Counted from the stretch's first letter, positions 7,431-16,609 are shown. The stretch: 64,000 nt of DNA from Mesorhizobium prunaredense (GCF_900156895.1 NZ_FTPD01000015.1:1-64000), one strand, 5' to 3'. The notes: generated by a model not told the origin, from the sequence alone. Numbers and translations are program-made.

Positions 7431-8252
7431 CTAAAGGTCCGCTTGGATTGACGGGAACAGAAGGTCGACCGTTGTTCCAATCCCTCGTTCACTCGTTATC
7501 CGGATCCGACCACCAACCATTTGCGCCAATGCCTGCACTTGCAACATCCCTATCCCGGTGCCCTTCTCACCCTTTGTCGTGAAGAAAGGATCGAACACCT
7601 TCCGCAGGACTTCCGGAGCCATGCCGCAACCATCGTCTTTGACGCGAACGCATGCGTAGATTTCGGGCCCGGGCAGATCAGGCGTCGGGGCCGTCTGCAC
7701 CAATCGCTCAGTGGTGACGCGGATCTCCCCGCCACTTGGCATCGCATCTCGTGCGTTCATTACGAGATTAAGCACTGCAGAGTCGAACAGGGCCGGGTCG
7801 ATCAAGCAGTTCGGGATATCGGAACCAAGCTCCAGCTTGACGCGGACACCGGGGCCTGCGCCATATCTCAGGAAAGGCTCAAAAGACCTGAGGAATTCAT
7901 TCAAATTGCCAGCGTGGATATCGACTTCCTGATGTTTTGCGAAGGCCAGTACCAGTGACGTCAGTTCGATACCTCGATCGATTCCCTGCCGCGCTGCCGC
8001 AATGTAGGTCCTCACGCTTTCGGGCTCCTCGGCTCTTTTTTCGGCAAGCCTCAGGCCGGATCCGATGACTGCTAGGAGGTTTCTGAAATCATGGGCAATA
8101 CCGCCAGTCATCTCGCCTAAGGCGGCAAGCCGATGTGTGGCACGCTCACGTTGTTGGGCTGCCGCCCAAGCACCGAGAGGCATATCTACCTGAGAGCGCT
8201 CGTCGCGCTTCGCTCGCGTTTTATTATCGTATTGAAACGCACTGCCAGTCAT
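7431..8252 (-). CDS. Soluble orphan sensor histidine kinase
   Basis: A 273-residue histidine kinase with no transmembrane segment and no recognisable sensor domain. The H-box GEMTGGIAHDFRNLLAV carries the phospho-acceptor His54. The HATPase domain has the N-box (NLVMNARDAM, ~162-171), G1 (DDGCGM, 206-211), the F-box region (FDPFFTTK) and G2 (GTGIGM, 231-236), so all ATP-binding motifs are present. No response regulator is adjacent. The N-terminal 40 residues are charged and may be a docking segment. Convergent with LysR, it ends 15 bases after that gene. Confidence 0.87.
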   Translation of the reverse strand: MTGSAFQYDNKTRAKRDERSQVDMPLGAWAAAQQRERATHRLAALGEMTGGIAHDFRNLLAVIGSGLRLAEKRAEEPESVRTYIAAARQGIDRGIELTSLVLAFAKHQEVDIHAGNLNEFLRSFEPFLRYGAGPGVRVKLELGSDIPNCLIDPALFDSAVLNLVMNARDAMPSGGEIRVTTERLVQTAPTPDLPGPEIYACVRVKDDGCGMAPEVLRKVFDPFFTTKGEKGTGIGMLQVQALAQMVGGRIRITSERGIGTTVDLLFPSIQADL

Positions 8253-8360
8253 GATGGTCGCCCCTATCGATCATTGACGACAAACAGGAAACTCGCGCTC
8301 CCATTCGCATCGTCGTTTGGGTTCTCCTGTTGCTGGTCGTCATGCCTCCTGCACGCATGT

Positions 8361-8885
8361 CTAGGCGCGCCGCACGATCCCTTTCGTCATGATGTCTTCG
8401 ACCATCGGAAACGCCTTGACGGCCTCTTCCGGCAGGTCTCCATTCGCTCCGGTTAGCTCCGTCCAGTCATGCGCCTCGGGCCTGCCGACGACGATACGAC
8501 CGACCATTCCAGCATGCTCATGCGGAATGCAATAATAGTCATAGACCCCCTGCTCGGTGAAAGTAACTGAAAAGCTCTCGTCGGGCAGTAGATAGTCAGA
8601 ATCCCAAGATTTTGCCGCTGTGGGCATGCGGAGCGGCCGCTCGAAGTTTGTGGGATTGTACGCCGTCGTCGTGTGCGAATTGCCGGGATTGAGATTGGTC
8701 CAGCGGATCGTCTGTCCTGGTTTGATCAGAATGCCTATCGGGTCGAACCAAACGTGTGAACCGTCGTCGCGCCCTCGCATCTTGACTTCGATCATCTCGC
8801 CACCCGATACGGCCAGAGAAGAGAGGGAAAGGGCGGCGGCGAGCCCGCCGCCAGCGCCCAGTATCTCACGTCGCGTCGGTGTCAT
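8361..8885 (-). CDS. Periplasmic cupredoxin (plastocyanin/pseudoazurin-like)
   Basis: A 174-residue type 1 copper protein. The N-terminus TRREILGAGGGLAAALS is a Tat-like signal. The copper ligands are visible: His71 (GNSHTT), then Cys119, His122 and Met127 in YYCIPHEHAGM, the C-x2-H-x4-M spacing of plastocyanins. It probably shuttles electrons or binds copper in the periplasm. Its start overlaps the upstream gene by four bases (8882-8885), so the two are co-translated. A C-terminal extension of about 40 residues follows the copper domain. Confidence 0.85.
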   Translation of the reverse strand: MTPTRREILGAGGGLAAALSLSSLAVSGGEMIEVKMRGRDDGSHVWFDPIGILIKPGQTIRWTNLNPGNSHTTTAYNPTNFERPLRMPTAAKSWDSDYLLPDESFSVTFTEQGVYDYYCIPHEHAGMVGRIVVGRPEAHDWTELTGANGDLPEEAVKAFPMVEDIMTKGIVRRA

Positions 8886-9295
8886 TTGGCGACCTGTGCC
8901 TCGTCAGCCACCGAAACATGCCACAGCACGACATGGAGATGCGGCTCTTCTACCCCCGGATGGCCGGCATTATAGTAGACGTCCACATGGTCGACATTGC
9001 CGCCGGGTGAAGCGAGGTCATCAAAACGCTTGTCTGGATTGAGGTCTTCGATCGGCAGCATGTAAATCGTGCTGACAATGTCGCCATCGTGGTCATAGGC
9101 AAGGAACGGTCCGGCAGGCAATGTCGTCGGATCGACGAAAAGTTTGCCCATGCCTGGCAGGAAGTCGGGCAGTTTCACAAGCTTGCTGACCTGTTCGTAA
9201 GGAGCGGCTGGCGGAGCTTTGGCGACTTCATTCGCCGCCATGGCGCAAAGCGAACTGCCCACTGTCAGTGCAACTGCGAGGACGAGTTTTTTCAT
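8882..9295 (-). CDS. Exported DUF5602/TTHB210-like protein
   Basis: A 137-residue exported protein. The start at ATG 9295 is chosen because AAGGAGATACC precedes it and a clear Sec signal follows (MKKLVLAVALTVGSSLCAMA). The mature part has LPDFLPGMGKLFVDP, a YDHDGDIVSTIYMLP strand and a His-rich end (HVDVYYNAGHP..EPHLHVVLWHV), resembling DUF5602/TTHB210-like domains. With the cupredoxin gene it forms a two-gene operon; the His-rich face could bind metal, which is inference. Confidence 0.7.
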   Translation of the reverse strand: MKKLVLAVALTVGSSLCAMAANEVAKAPPAAPYEQVSKLVKLPDFLPGMGKLFVDPTTLPAGPFLAYDHDGDIVSTIYMLPIEDLNPDKRFDDLASPGGNVDHVDVYYNAGHPGVEEPHLHVVLWHVSVADEAQVAK

Positions 9296-9731
9296 CACGG
9301 TATCTCCTTGTTGAAATAAAAATCGCGACGGCTGAAGATCTGGAAGACCGTCTAAAATTCGATTTTCACTTTCTGACACGGCCTGTTCGCGCTCAGCCAG
9401 CAAGCAGGAGATTGTTCTGTTCGTCAAACGAAAATAACTGGCATTTAAATCCATTATTTCTGCTAGTCAGGTGCGTACCTGTTTTGCTTGATTTCGAAAA
9501 ATCTTTCACTACCTCTGAATTGCTATGAATATTGTCAGCCTCGATTTCCGGCGGGAGCCTAAACTCCTCAAAACGGGCCATTAGCCCGGACGCGAGAAAG
9601 CACTGGCTTCGCGTCCGGGACAGCCAGCCTCATCTCCACTCCTCAGTCCACTGAGAACTCTGTCCTGCTTAACCAGTGCGGCTAGACGCTCATTTGCGAT
9701 CGCGTTTGGATCGACACGGAGGTTGAACCTG
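9296..9731. other. Intergenic region with promoter-like element
   Basis: It lies between the cupredoxin operon (minus) and the EIIA gene (plus). It holds the second copy of the LysR-promoter element (9425-9465) and a 19-codon frame, ATG 9526 to a TAG near 9583, that could be a leader peptide. No larger gene is credible. Confidence 0.4.
9425..9465 (+). promoter_or_regulatory. Second copy of the LysR-promoter element
   Basis: CAAACGAAAA followed by TAACTGGCATTTAAAT matches the LysR promoter region at 32 of 41 positions, with the same 17-base spacing between CTGGCA and TGCTAG. It points towards the EIIA gene at 9732 but also lies upstream of the divergent cupredoxin operon, so it could serve either side. 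Confidence 0.5.
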
Positions 9732-10256
9732 ATGATCTCCCCCATCCTGTCAGAAGAAGACATTTCGCTTGATCTTGTGACTAAGGGAAAGCAATCAGCC
9801 TTGTCAAAAATTGCGACCAGGATTGCTCGGAGAAATGGGCTTGACGAGCAGATGGTTCTCCGTGGTCTTTTCGATCGTGAGTGTCTCGGCTCGACGGGCA
9901 TCGGTCGTGGCGTCGCGATCCCCCACGCTCTGCTCGGTATGATCTCTTCGCCTGCCGCGTCTTTGACACGTTTGGCTCAGCCTATCGATTTCGACGGCCC
10001 GGACGACGATCCCGTCGACCTCATTTACACTATACTTTGGCCGGCCTCTGCCAGGTCCGCCTTCCTCCCTGCCCTTTCCCAAATATGCCGGCTGCTTCGG
10101 GCATCTCAGGTTCGGGCGCGACTCCGACAGGCACGGTCATCCGATGAGGCGTTGGCGATTCTCGAAGCTAAGCCGCTTCCGGCAATTTCCACCAATTTGC
10201 ATACTTGCTGCTTCGAGCCTGGCGTTCTGGTGTCCAGGCACTTGAGCCATGCCTAG
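9732..10256 (+). CDS. PTS EIIA-Ntr-like protein (PtsN paralogue)
   Basis: A 174-residue EIIA domain of the fructose/nitrogen class. The start at ATG 9732 has GGAGG nine bases upstream. The active site is in STGIGRGVAIPHA, with His65 as the expected phospho-acceptor, after the usual L-x-R-E..LGSTGIG block. PtsN proteins act as regulators in the nitrogen PTS, not as sugar porters. This is not the canonical rpoN-linked copy: no rpoN or hpf gene is nearby. The last 30 residues run past the family end and look unrelated. Confidence 0.82.
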   Translation: MISPILSEEDISLDLVTKGKQSALSKIATRIARRNGLDEQMVLRGLFDRECLGSTGIGRGVAIPHALLGMISSPAASLTRLAQPIDFDGPDDDPVDLIYTILWPASARSAFLPALSQICRLLRASQVRARLRQARSSDEALAILEAKPLPAISTNLHTCCFEPGVLVSRHLSHA

Positions 10257-10428
10257 GCACGACGCTTAACGCACGGACCCTGCCGGAGATATTCGTCCAA
10301 GTCGTGGACTTGACCGCGGAGGTCGCGCCTGAAGCGCTCCATGAACTCGCCGCGATGTATGCTAGAAAAAGGCGATCTGTGGCCCGCAATCCGGAAGCAA
10401 TCCATCCTGGACGCCGCGACCTGCCGTC

Positions 10429-10584
10429 ATGCGGACTGCGTCCGGCTGGTGGATCAGCAAGAACATCGGTCAGGAAGACCTCAAGCGAGCGCTCCAAGCG
10501 TTGGCGCAAGCCGCTGGCCTGAGATTCGGTGAGGACATAAAGTTCCCATCACTCTTGAGCCGTGGCGAACATCCAAACACATAA
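10429..10584 (+). CDS. Short 51-codon frame, possible gene remnant
   Basis: A short frame, too small for most gene callers, but its composition is protein-like: MRTASGWWISKNIGQEDLKR followed by a helix ALQALAQAAGL and IKFPSLLSRGEHPNT. Neighbouring frames 10205-10430 also carry protein-like pieces (LPEIFVQVVDLTAEVAPEAL). Together they suggest a decayed gene in 10205-10584, not a functional peptide. I do not recognise the family. Confidence 0.3.
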   Translation: MRTASGWWISKNIGQEDLKRALQALAQAAGLRFGEDIKFPSLLSRGEHPNT

Positions 10585-10692
10585 CTATCGTAGGGCTATG
10601 GCGTAACGTAGTGATCATCATTCTCGGCCATGGCCCGTCAGATATACAGTAAGTGGTTATTATCCTCGCGCTTTGTGAGTTGTGGCCTTTCT

Positions 10693-10730
10693 GTTCCCAA
10701 CTCCGTCTCTAACCTCAACAAACGATGAAG
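10693..10730 (+). repeat. 38-base repeat, copy 2
   Basis: The partner of 2696-2733 (33 of 38 identical). It lies in the 10585-10958 intergenic stretch, where I see no other feature apart from the 5' region of the membrane hydrolase. Confidence 0.6.
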
Positions 10731-10958
10731 CTCGGCCATCGTGCCGCGCTGCTCAGTCTCCTTTGACACGCGCGGTGAACGGCGGGCGCATATACCGCAC
10801 CCCTAAAGTTTGGAAAGACTGCTCCAGAACAAAGACTGCTCCAGATTGGTATCGAGTTTCGTGGCGTCGCGTGGTTCCGCGCAGTTGCGGGTTGCGCCGA
10901 CGTATCTTGCACGGCAAGCTGCCTCGAAGCACTCCAGCGATCGCACGTGGCCGCTCCA

Positions 10959-12608
10959 ATGAGGCTATTCTGGATCTTCAGGTTCTGGCGTTCCTTCTCA
11001 GCCGCTGGCCTGCTGATCGGAACACTCTTCTTTGCGGCCTCGCTCACCCCTACGCTGCTTCCACGCACGTTTGTAACGCAAGGCGTTCTATCCGGATGCT
11101 CTTTCGCGGCCGGATATGGGCTTGGCGTGTTCGGGCGCTGGCTGGCCGACTACCTGGAGTTGCCCAAGCCCACGGGCCGCATCTTGCGGGCCATCAAACT
11201 CGTCGCTGCGGCCACCTGCATCCTGGTTGCCGTCGCGTTTCTCTGGCAGGCTTCGGAATGGCAAAATTCGATCCGGCAGCTCATGAGGCTCGAGCCGGTA
11301 GACACTGCGCACCCCCTGAAGGTCGGTCTGATCGCGTTGCTGACCTTCGTGCTCTTGATCCTCTTGGCGCGATTGTTTCAGATCACGTTCCTGTTCATCT
11401 CGCGAATGCTTGGCCGGATCGTGCCGAAACGCGTGTCATACGTGATCGGCATTGCCGCTGCGGCTGCGTTATTCTGGACGGTGGTCAACGGCGTTTTCTT
11501 CAGGTTTGCGCTCCATGCCGCGGATTCGTCCTTCCAGGCATTCGATGAGCTGATCGAGCCCGAGACCCAACAGCCGGCCGACCCCAGCAAGACCGGAAGC
11601 GATACCTCGCTGATCGAGTGGGACGAGCTAGGAAGGGCGGGACGGGAGTTCATCGCGACCGGACCGACGAGCAGGGATTTAGGCTCGTTCCTGGGGATGG
11701 ATGCGCGTGAGCCGATCCGCGTCTATGTCGGATTGCGGTCTGCGGAGACAGCCGAGGAGCGCGCAAAGCTCGCCCTCGAGGAGCTCAAGCGCGTCGGCGG
11801 ATTCGATCGCTCGGTGCTGATCGTGGTGATGCCGACAGGCACCGGTTGGATAGACCCTGCTGCAATGGACACCGTCGAATATCTCCACGGCGGCGACGTC
11901 GCGAGCGTCGCCATGCAGTATTCGTATCTCACAAGCTGGCTGTCCCTCCTGGTCGAGCCCGGCTATGGCGCCGAGGCAGCTCGCGCCCTGTTTGCGGAAG
12001 TCTACGCGCATTGGACCACGCTTCCCAAGGAAAGGCGCCCCAGGCTCTACCTGCATGGGCTGAGCCTTGGCGCCTTGAGCTCCGAGCAATCCGCCGAGTT
12101 GTTCGAAGTGATCGGCGACCCGTATCAGGGGGCACTTTGGAGCGGCCCGCCATTTCCGAGCAGGATCTGGCGTTCCGTCACCGACGACCGCGAGCGAGGA
12201 TCGCCAGCCTGGCTGCCACGCTTCAGGGACGGGTCGTATGTGCGGTTCACGAGCCAGGAGAACGGCCTGGCGATCCCGGACGCACATTGGGGACCGATGC
12301 GGATCGTCTATATTCAATATGCGAGCGACCCGGTGACGTTCTTCGACTACCGGTCCCTGTACCGACAGCCGGAATGGATGGCGGGGCCGCGCGGTTCCGA
12401 CGTGTCTCCCGAGCTCAAATGGTATCCGGTCGTGACGCTTCTCCAACTCACCGTCGACATGGCGATGGCCACAACGGCCCCGATGGGGCACGGGCATGTG
12501 TATGCGCCGGAGCACTACATCGATGCCTGGATCGAAGTGACTGACGTGCGGGGATGGACCGCGGAGCAGATCAACCGGCTGAAGCTGGAATTTTTGCGAC
12601 GGCGGTGA
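10959..12608 (+). CDS. Membrane-anchored alpha/beta-hydrolase (DUF2319-like)
   Basis: About 549 residues (a GTG at 10947 would add four). The N-terminal half has several membrane helices (AAGLLIGTLFFAASLTPTLL, LVAAATCILVAVAFL, VGLIALLTFVLLILLARL, VIGIAAAAALFWTVV). The C-terminal half is an alpha/beta-hydrolase-like domain with a nucleophile elbow in YLHGLSLGALSS (G-L-S-L-G) and a GTGWIDPAAMDT loop. This two-part layout is that of the predicted alpha/beta-hydrolase membrane family (COG4425/DUF2319). The substrate is unknown. It stands alone on the plus strand. Confidence 0.8.
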   Translation: MRLFWIFRFWRSFSAAGLLIGTLFFAASLTPTLLPRTFVTQGVLSGCSFAAGYGLGVFGRWLADYLELPKPTGRILRAIKLVAAATCILVAVAFLWQASEWQNSIRQLMRLEPVDTAHPLKVGLIALLTFVLLILLARLFQITFLFISRMLGRIVPKRVSYVIGIAAAAALFWTVVNGVFFRFALHAADSSFQAFDELIEPETQQPADPSKTGSDTSLIEWDELGRAGREFIATGPTSRDLGSFLGMDAREPIRVYVGLRSAETAEERAKLALEELKRVGGFDRSVLIVVMPTGTGWIDPAAMDTVEYLHGGDVASVAMQYSYLTSWLSLLVEPGYGAEAARALFAEVYAHWTTLPKERRPRLYLHGLSLGALSSEQSAELFEVIGDPYQGALWSGPPFPSRIWRSVTDDRERGSPAWLPRFRDGSYVRFTSQENGLAIPDAHWGPMRIVYIQYASDPVTFFDYRSLYRQPEWMAGPRGSDVSPELKWYPVVTLLQLTVDMAMATTAPMGHGHVYAPEHYIDAWIEVTDVRGWTAEQINRLKLEFLRRR

Positions 12609-12683
12609 AGGGGCGCGGCTGGCGAAGGCCAAGCGCCTGGACGTATGCCGTTCACGACCATCCCGGGCGAAGGCGGTGAGGCC

Positions 12684-13160
12684 TCACGGCACAGCAGCGA
12701 AAAACAAGAACACTGCGAAGATGACCAAGTGTACGATGCCCTGAAGCACCGTGGTCCGGCCGGTACCCAACGTGATCACGCTGACGATCAGCGTCAGTGT
12801 CAGCAGGACCTGGTCCTTCTCGTGCAGACCGAGCTCTAGCGGCTGGCCGAGCACTATCGAAACGAGCGCAACTGCGGGAATGGTCAGGCCGATTGCCGCG
12901 AGTATCGACCCCAACGCCAGGTTCAGACTGGTCTGCAGTCGGTTGGCCCGGGCCGCTCTAAGCGCTGCCAGTAGTTCCGGAAGCAGCACCACCGCCGCAA
13001 TTACGATCCCCACGACGGCTTTTGGCACCCCGAGCCGGGCGATTCCCGCCTCCACCGTTGGCGTCAGGGATTTCGCAAGCGCCACGACAGCCACAAGCGC
13101 GACGAGGAGCAGCGCTGCGCTGATGGCCGCCGTCCTGTTGGAGGGCGGCGACGCGTGCGC
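12684..13160 (-). pseudogene. Ca2+/H+ antiporter (y4hA/ChaA-like), 3' fragment
   Basis: Only the C-terminal ~155 residues of a CaxA/ChaA-type cation antiporter remain: LLLVALVAVVALAKSLTPTV, then AVVGIVIAAVVLLPELLAAL with RAARANRLQTSLNLALGS, ending VLQGIVHLVIFAVFLFFAAV. The LPE and LNLALGS blocks are the second alpha-repeat of the family. The frame is open further upstream to 13919, but that part is not antiporter sequence; the gene is cut at about 13160, where a gltS fragment begins on the other strand. Confidence 0.8.
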
Positions 13161-13164
13161 CTCC

Positions 13165-13601
13165 TCATCGCCCGCCTCAGGCGGCCCCGCGTGCTGCCGG
13201 ACGGCGTCTGGCCGAGCCGGACAGCGGCGCTGGCGCTGATCGCCGAGGTGTCGCTCGGCGTGTTCCTCGCGATGTCGCTGATGAGCATGAAGCTGTGGAC
13301 GCTGACCGACCTTGCCGGTCCGCTCTCGGCGCTGCTCGCGCTGCAGCTGGTCCTGGCGGTGATGTTTGCTGTCTATATTTGCTTCCCAGCGCTCGGGCGG
13401 AATTACGACGCGGCGGTGGCGTCGGCCGGCTTCATCGGCTTCGGCCTCGGCGCGACGCCGACCGCAATGGCCAACATGACCGCCGTGACCCAGCGTCACG
13501 GGCCTTCGCACGTGGCGTTCCTCGTCGTGCCGCTGGTCGGCGCGTTCTTCATCGACATCGCCAACGCCATTGTGATTAAGCTGTTCCTCGCGGCGATTTG
13601 A
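13165..13601 (+). pseudogene. gltS: Sodium/glutamate symporter GltS, 3' fragment
   Basis: The last ~140 residues of GltS: FLAMSLMSMKLWTLTDLAGP, a NYDAAVASAGFIGFGLGATP block, TAMANMTAVTQRHGPSHVAF and VPLVGAFFIDIANAIVIKLF. The GLGATPTAxANM region is diagnostic for GltS. The N-terminal half is missing; the break near 13160 is the same point where the CaxA-like fragment loses its 5' part, so two broken 5' ends abut head to head. No start codon with a ribosome site is credible, so no product is expected. Confidence 0.78.
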
Positions 13602-13630
13602 TAGCCCCGCGAGGCAGCGATACCGCTGAT

Positions 13631-13787
13631 CTAGGCGAGCAGGGTGACCTGTCCGATGTCGTAGCGGGCCGGCACGACCTTCAGCTTGCCCTCCTTGACC
13701 GCCTCGGCGATGATGGGGGAGGCTTGGCTGAGCAATGTCGCCTGGATTTTCGCGTTGGCGTCGATCGCAGCGTCGAGGTTTCCGCCC
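13631..13787 (-). pseudogene. Carbonic anhydrase C-terminal fragment
   Basis: Reading minus from 13787: NLDAAIDANAKIQATLLSQA then SPIIAEAVKEGKLKVVPARY and a short end in VTLLA before the stop at 13631. This matches the C-terminus of bacterial beta-type carbonic anhydrases (helix plus GKLKVV.ARYD strand). The zinc-binding part is absent. It sits 30 bases after the GltS fragment, so three unrelated gene ends lie within 1.1 kb. Confidence 0.6.
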
Positions 13788-14260
13788 CGCGGTGGACGCC
13801 GCAGGCGTGCGCGCCGCCGTGCGATTTTTCCTACGCATCGATCCGATTGGTTTCTGCTGGAATGGCTCGCAAACAGCAGAAATGCCTACAGGGTTAGTTA
13901 GCGTACGCCCTGCCCTCACCTAAGTCTGCAAAGCCTCATTGCAATTGTAGATTCGGCGGGCCGACATCGCGAAGAGATGGACCCGGCGCGATTGCGCCGA
14001 AACGAGCCGCTTCAGAGGTTCGGCCGACGACCGAGCCGGCGCAACCTTCCAGCTCGAGAACCGAAAGAATTCATAGAAACAGCCTCTCACAGGTCAGGAC
14101 GTGGATCTCGCGATCCCACCCAATTGCTGACTTTCGTGAGCCCTTTGCATTAGCATCCGGCGAACCGCCAATCACCCTTACGCCCCGGGGATGCTTGCTT
14201 TTTTTCAACGCATTCAGGCGGATAATGGGCGGGGGCCGGCTCAGGCTGATGCCCACGACT
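13788..14260. other. Non-coding stretch, no recognised feature
   Basis: This lies between the carbonic anhydrase remnant and the end of the cyclase gene. The open frames here are short and overlap one another. I see no RNA gene and no clear terminator. Confidence 0.3.
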
Positions 14261-16393
14261 CTACAACCTCAAGAGCCAGGCCTCTACTTTCCCTTTGCCC
14301 TTGACTTCTATAGCGCCGCGCGGCTCGAAAACGAACTGGTCCTTAAGCCGCTCGTAGACGGCCCGCGTCACCTGAACCGCGTCGGGAATGCTACCTGATT
14401 CCATGCGGCTCGCGAGATTCACCGTGTCACCCCACAGGTCGTAAATGTACTTGCTCTTGCCGATGACGCCGGCCACCACCGGCCCGCTGTTGACGCCAAC
14501 CCTGAGCTTCATCGGGACGTTGTGCTCCATGGCGTGCTCGCGGGTAATGTGGACCATGCGGATGGCCATGCGCACCATGCGCTCGGCGTGGTTGGCGACC
14601 GGCACGGGCAGGCCGCACACCGCCATATAGGCATCGCCCACAGTCTTGATCTTCTCGATGCCGAGATCGTTGGCCGCGGCATCGAAGCGCGTGAACAGCC
14701 CGTTGAGAAACGTCACGACCTCCTGCGGCGGCATCTCCGATGTGAGAGCGGTGAAACCGACAAGATCGGCGAAGGCCACCGTGACCTCCGCGAAGCCGTC
14801 GGCGATCCCTTCCTCGCCGCCCCGCAGCCGGTTGGCGATCGGCGCCGGCAGGACGTTCAGCAGCAGCTCCTCATTCTCGCGGTTTTTGTTCTCGATGACG
14901 ACATTCTTTTCACGCAGTTCCTCGACCATTCCGTTGAAAGCTGCGCACAGCTGGCCGATCTCGTCGCGCGTGCGCACTGGCACGCTGGCGCGATAGTCGC
15001 CGGCAGCGAAGCGTTTTACCCCGGCCGTGAGCTCGCGCAGCGGTCCGAGCAGCGCGCGGGAAAACCACGCGGCGGTGGCGGCCACCACCAGCAGCGCCAG
15101 GCCGCCGACGATCAGTAGATCCCGGCGCAGCCGGGCGATCGGTGCAAAAGCCTCGGCGCTGTCGATCTTGGCGACGAGGGCCCACTTGACGCCGGGAATC
15201 GCCAGCGGCCCCCACGAAGCGAGCGTCGGGACACCACGGTATCCGATGATCTCGCCGGTACCCTCGACACCGGCCAGTGCCGCCTGAGTGGCCTTGGTGT
15301 CGATGCGCTGATGCAGCACCGGCGTCCCGTAACGCTGAATGGCGTCGAGCTCCTCGTCGCCGGCGCCGACGGACTTTAGTTCGGCGAAGTAGCCCTTCCG
15401 GTTCTCGTAGAACGCCCGCGGGCCGGAGCGCACCAGATGGTCGGGCCCTACGAGATAGGCCTCACCCGTGTCGCCGAACCCCTCCTGCTGCCAGCGCCGA
15501 CCGCCGGTGACGACGTCGTCGATCTCCTCGTTCGACAATTGCGCCACCAGCACGCCGATGACGACGCCCCGGTCAATGACAGGAGCCCCCATGAAGGCAA
15601 TCGGCGCGCCGCCAGAGGGCGCATAAGGAGCGAAATCCTCGAGACAGACGGCCGATCGGTCGGCGCTCTCCGCGCAGCGGGCGACGACGGCAGCGGCGTT
15701 GGAGCGGCGGTACGGACCGAACTGGAGGGACGTCGTGAAGTCGGCCTCCTTCTGGACGGTGTAGATCAGGCGACCGGATTTGGGATCGGCGATCATGAAA
15801 TCGAAAAAGCCGACGGTCGTAGCCGCGGCGCGCATCAATGGATGATACACGGCGTGCAACCTGCTGTAGTCGCTCCCGTCGCCGGCATCGTCCAGAAGCT
15901 TGCGCCGCTCCGCCGGGTTCGGATTTTCCACAATGTAGTGATACTGCAGATGGTAGGGGGCGCCACCGACTGGCAGGTAGTCCGACAGGGCTGGTTCCCT
16001 GCCCAGGATGCGCGTCATCTGGGGAATGAAGTTCGCGACGTACCAGTCGCCGACCTTCTTTTGCAGTTCGGGCGGCACACCCGCCCGGTCGAGTTGGTCG
16101 ACTGCGATCCGGAACTCGCGCGTCGCATCGACCACCATCTTGGAGGTGGCGAGCAGGCGCAGATCGGCCTGTATCGTGCGGAAGTAGGTTTCAACCTGGC
16201 GCGTCTTGGTCTGGCGGGCGGCCGTGAGCTGGCCGAAGACTGCCTTTTCGAGAGCATTCTGTGCGCGGAAGTAACCGAGCACCCCGGTCACCAGCACCGC
16301 GATAGCGCCGAGCAGGACGAGGGTTGTAAACAGCTTCGCGGCCAAGCCCCAGCGTGCGGGTCGAGATGAGCCGGTCACATCTGTAGAAGACAT
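14261..16393 (-). CDS. Membrane adenylate/guanylate cyclase, Cache-HAMP-class III
   Basis: A 710-residue receptor-type cyclase. TM1 is at ~19-41, followed by a long extracytoplasmic sensor (~45-425, Cache-like), TM2 within LLIVGGLALLVVAATAAWF, a HAMP linker (~455-505, LLGPLRELTAGVKRFAAGDY) and a class III catalytic domain (~535-710). Metal-binding Asp543 (VAFADLVGFT) and Asp587 (KTVGDAYM), the Lys583/Asp652 pair expected for ATP selectivity (YDLWGD) and the transition-state Asn659/Arg663 (TVNLASR) all seem present, so it is probably an active adenylate cyclase. The ligand is unknown. It is a stand-alone gene. Confidence 0.87.
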   Translation of the reverse strand: MSSTDVTGSSRPARWGLAAKLFTTLVLLGAIAVLVTGVLGYFRAQNALEKAVFGQLTAARQTKTRQVETYFRTIQADLRLLATSKMVVDATREFRIAVDQLDRAGVPPELQKKVGDWYVANFIPQMTRILGREPALSDYLPVGGAPYHLQYHYIVENPNPAERRKLLDDAGDGSDYSRLHAVYHPLMRAAATTVGFFDFMIADPKSGRLIYTVQKEADFTTSLQFGPYRRSNAAAVVARCAESADRSAVCLEDFAPYAPSGGAPIAFMGAPVIDRGVVIGVLVAQLSNEEIDDVVTGGRRWQQEGFGDTGEAYLVGPDHLVRSGPRAFYENRKGYFAELKSVGAGDEELDAIQRYGTPVLHQRIDTKATQAALAGVEGTGEIIGYRGVPTLASWGPLAIPGVKWALVAKIDSAEAFAPIARLRRDLLIVGGLALLVVAATAAWFSRALLGPLRELTAGVKRFAAGDYRASVPVRTRDEIGQLCAAFNGMVEELREKNVVIENKNRENEELLLNVLPAPIANRLRGGEEGIADGFAEVTVAFADLVGFTALTSEMPPQEVVTFLNGLFTRFDAAANDLGIEKIKTVGDAYMAVCGLPVPVANHAERMVRMAIRMVHITREHAMEHNVPMKLRVGVNSGPVVAGVIGKSKYIYDLWGDTVNLASRMESGSIPDAVQVTRAVYERLKDQFVFEPRGAIEVKGKGKVEAWLLRL

Positions 16394-16609
16394 CAGTTAA
16401 CCCGCTAACCCGCCGCGGCAGAAATGACATCTGCAGCGCGAACAGGGAATGTGAGCATGGCGCTACAAGCAAAATAAAGAACAAGGTGCTTCATGTCAGA
16501 TCGCATTGGGGACCTCTTCTGCACAGCACAGTGTTTTATCGATCGACTCGAAAATAATCCGGTTTTCGATACATTGATATTAGCGTTGGCAGATGGAACG
16601 CGGTTTTCC
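16394..16609. other. Spacer containing half of a segmental duplication
   Basis: About 16440-16475 (GTGAGCATGGCGCT, CAAGC.AAATAA) resembles 23429-23463, the DNA downstream of the full DUF2950 gene. The duplication therefore extends beyond the coding part, with an insertion in this copy. No gene is evident. Confidence 0.45.

Noticed and set aside
12684-13919. 411-codon frame as one protein
   Set aside because: Only the C-terminal ~155 residues are antiporter-like; the rest is Arg/His-rich shadow of the GltS frame on the other strand.
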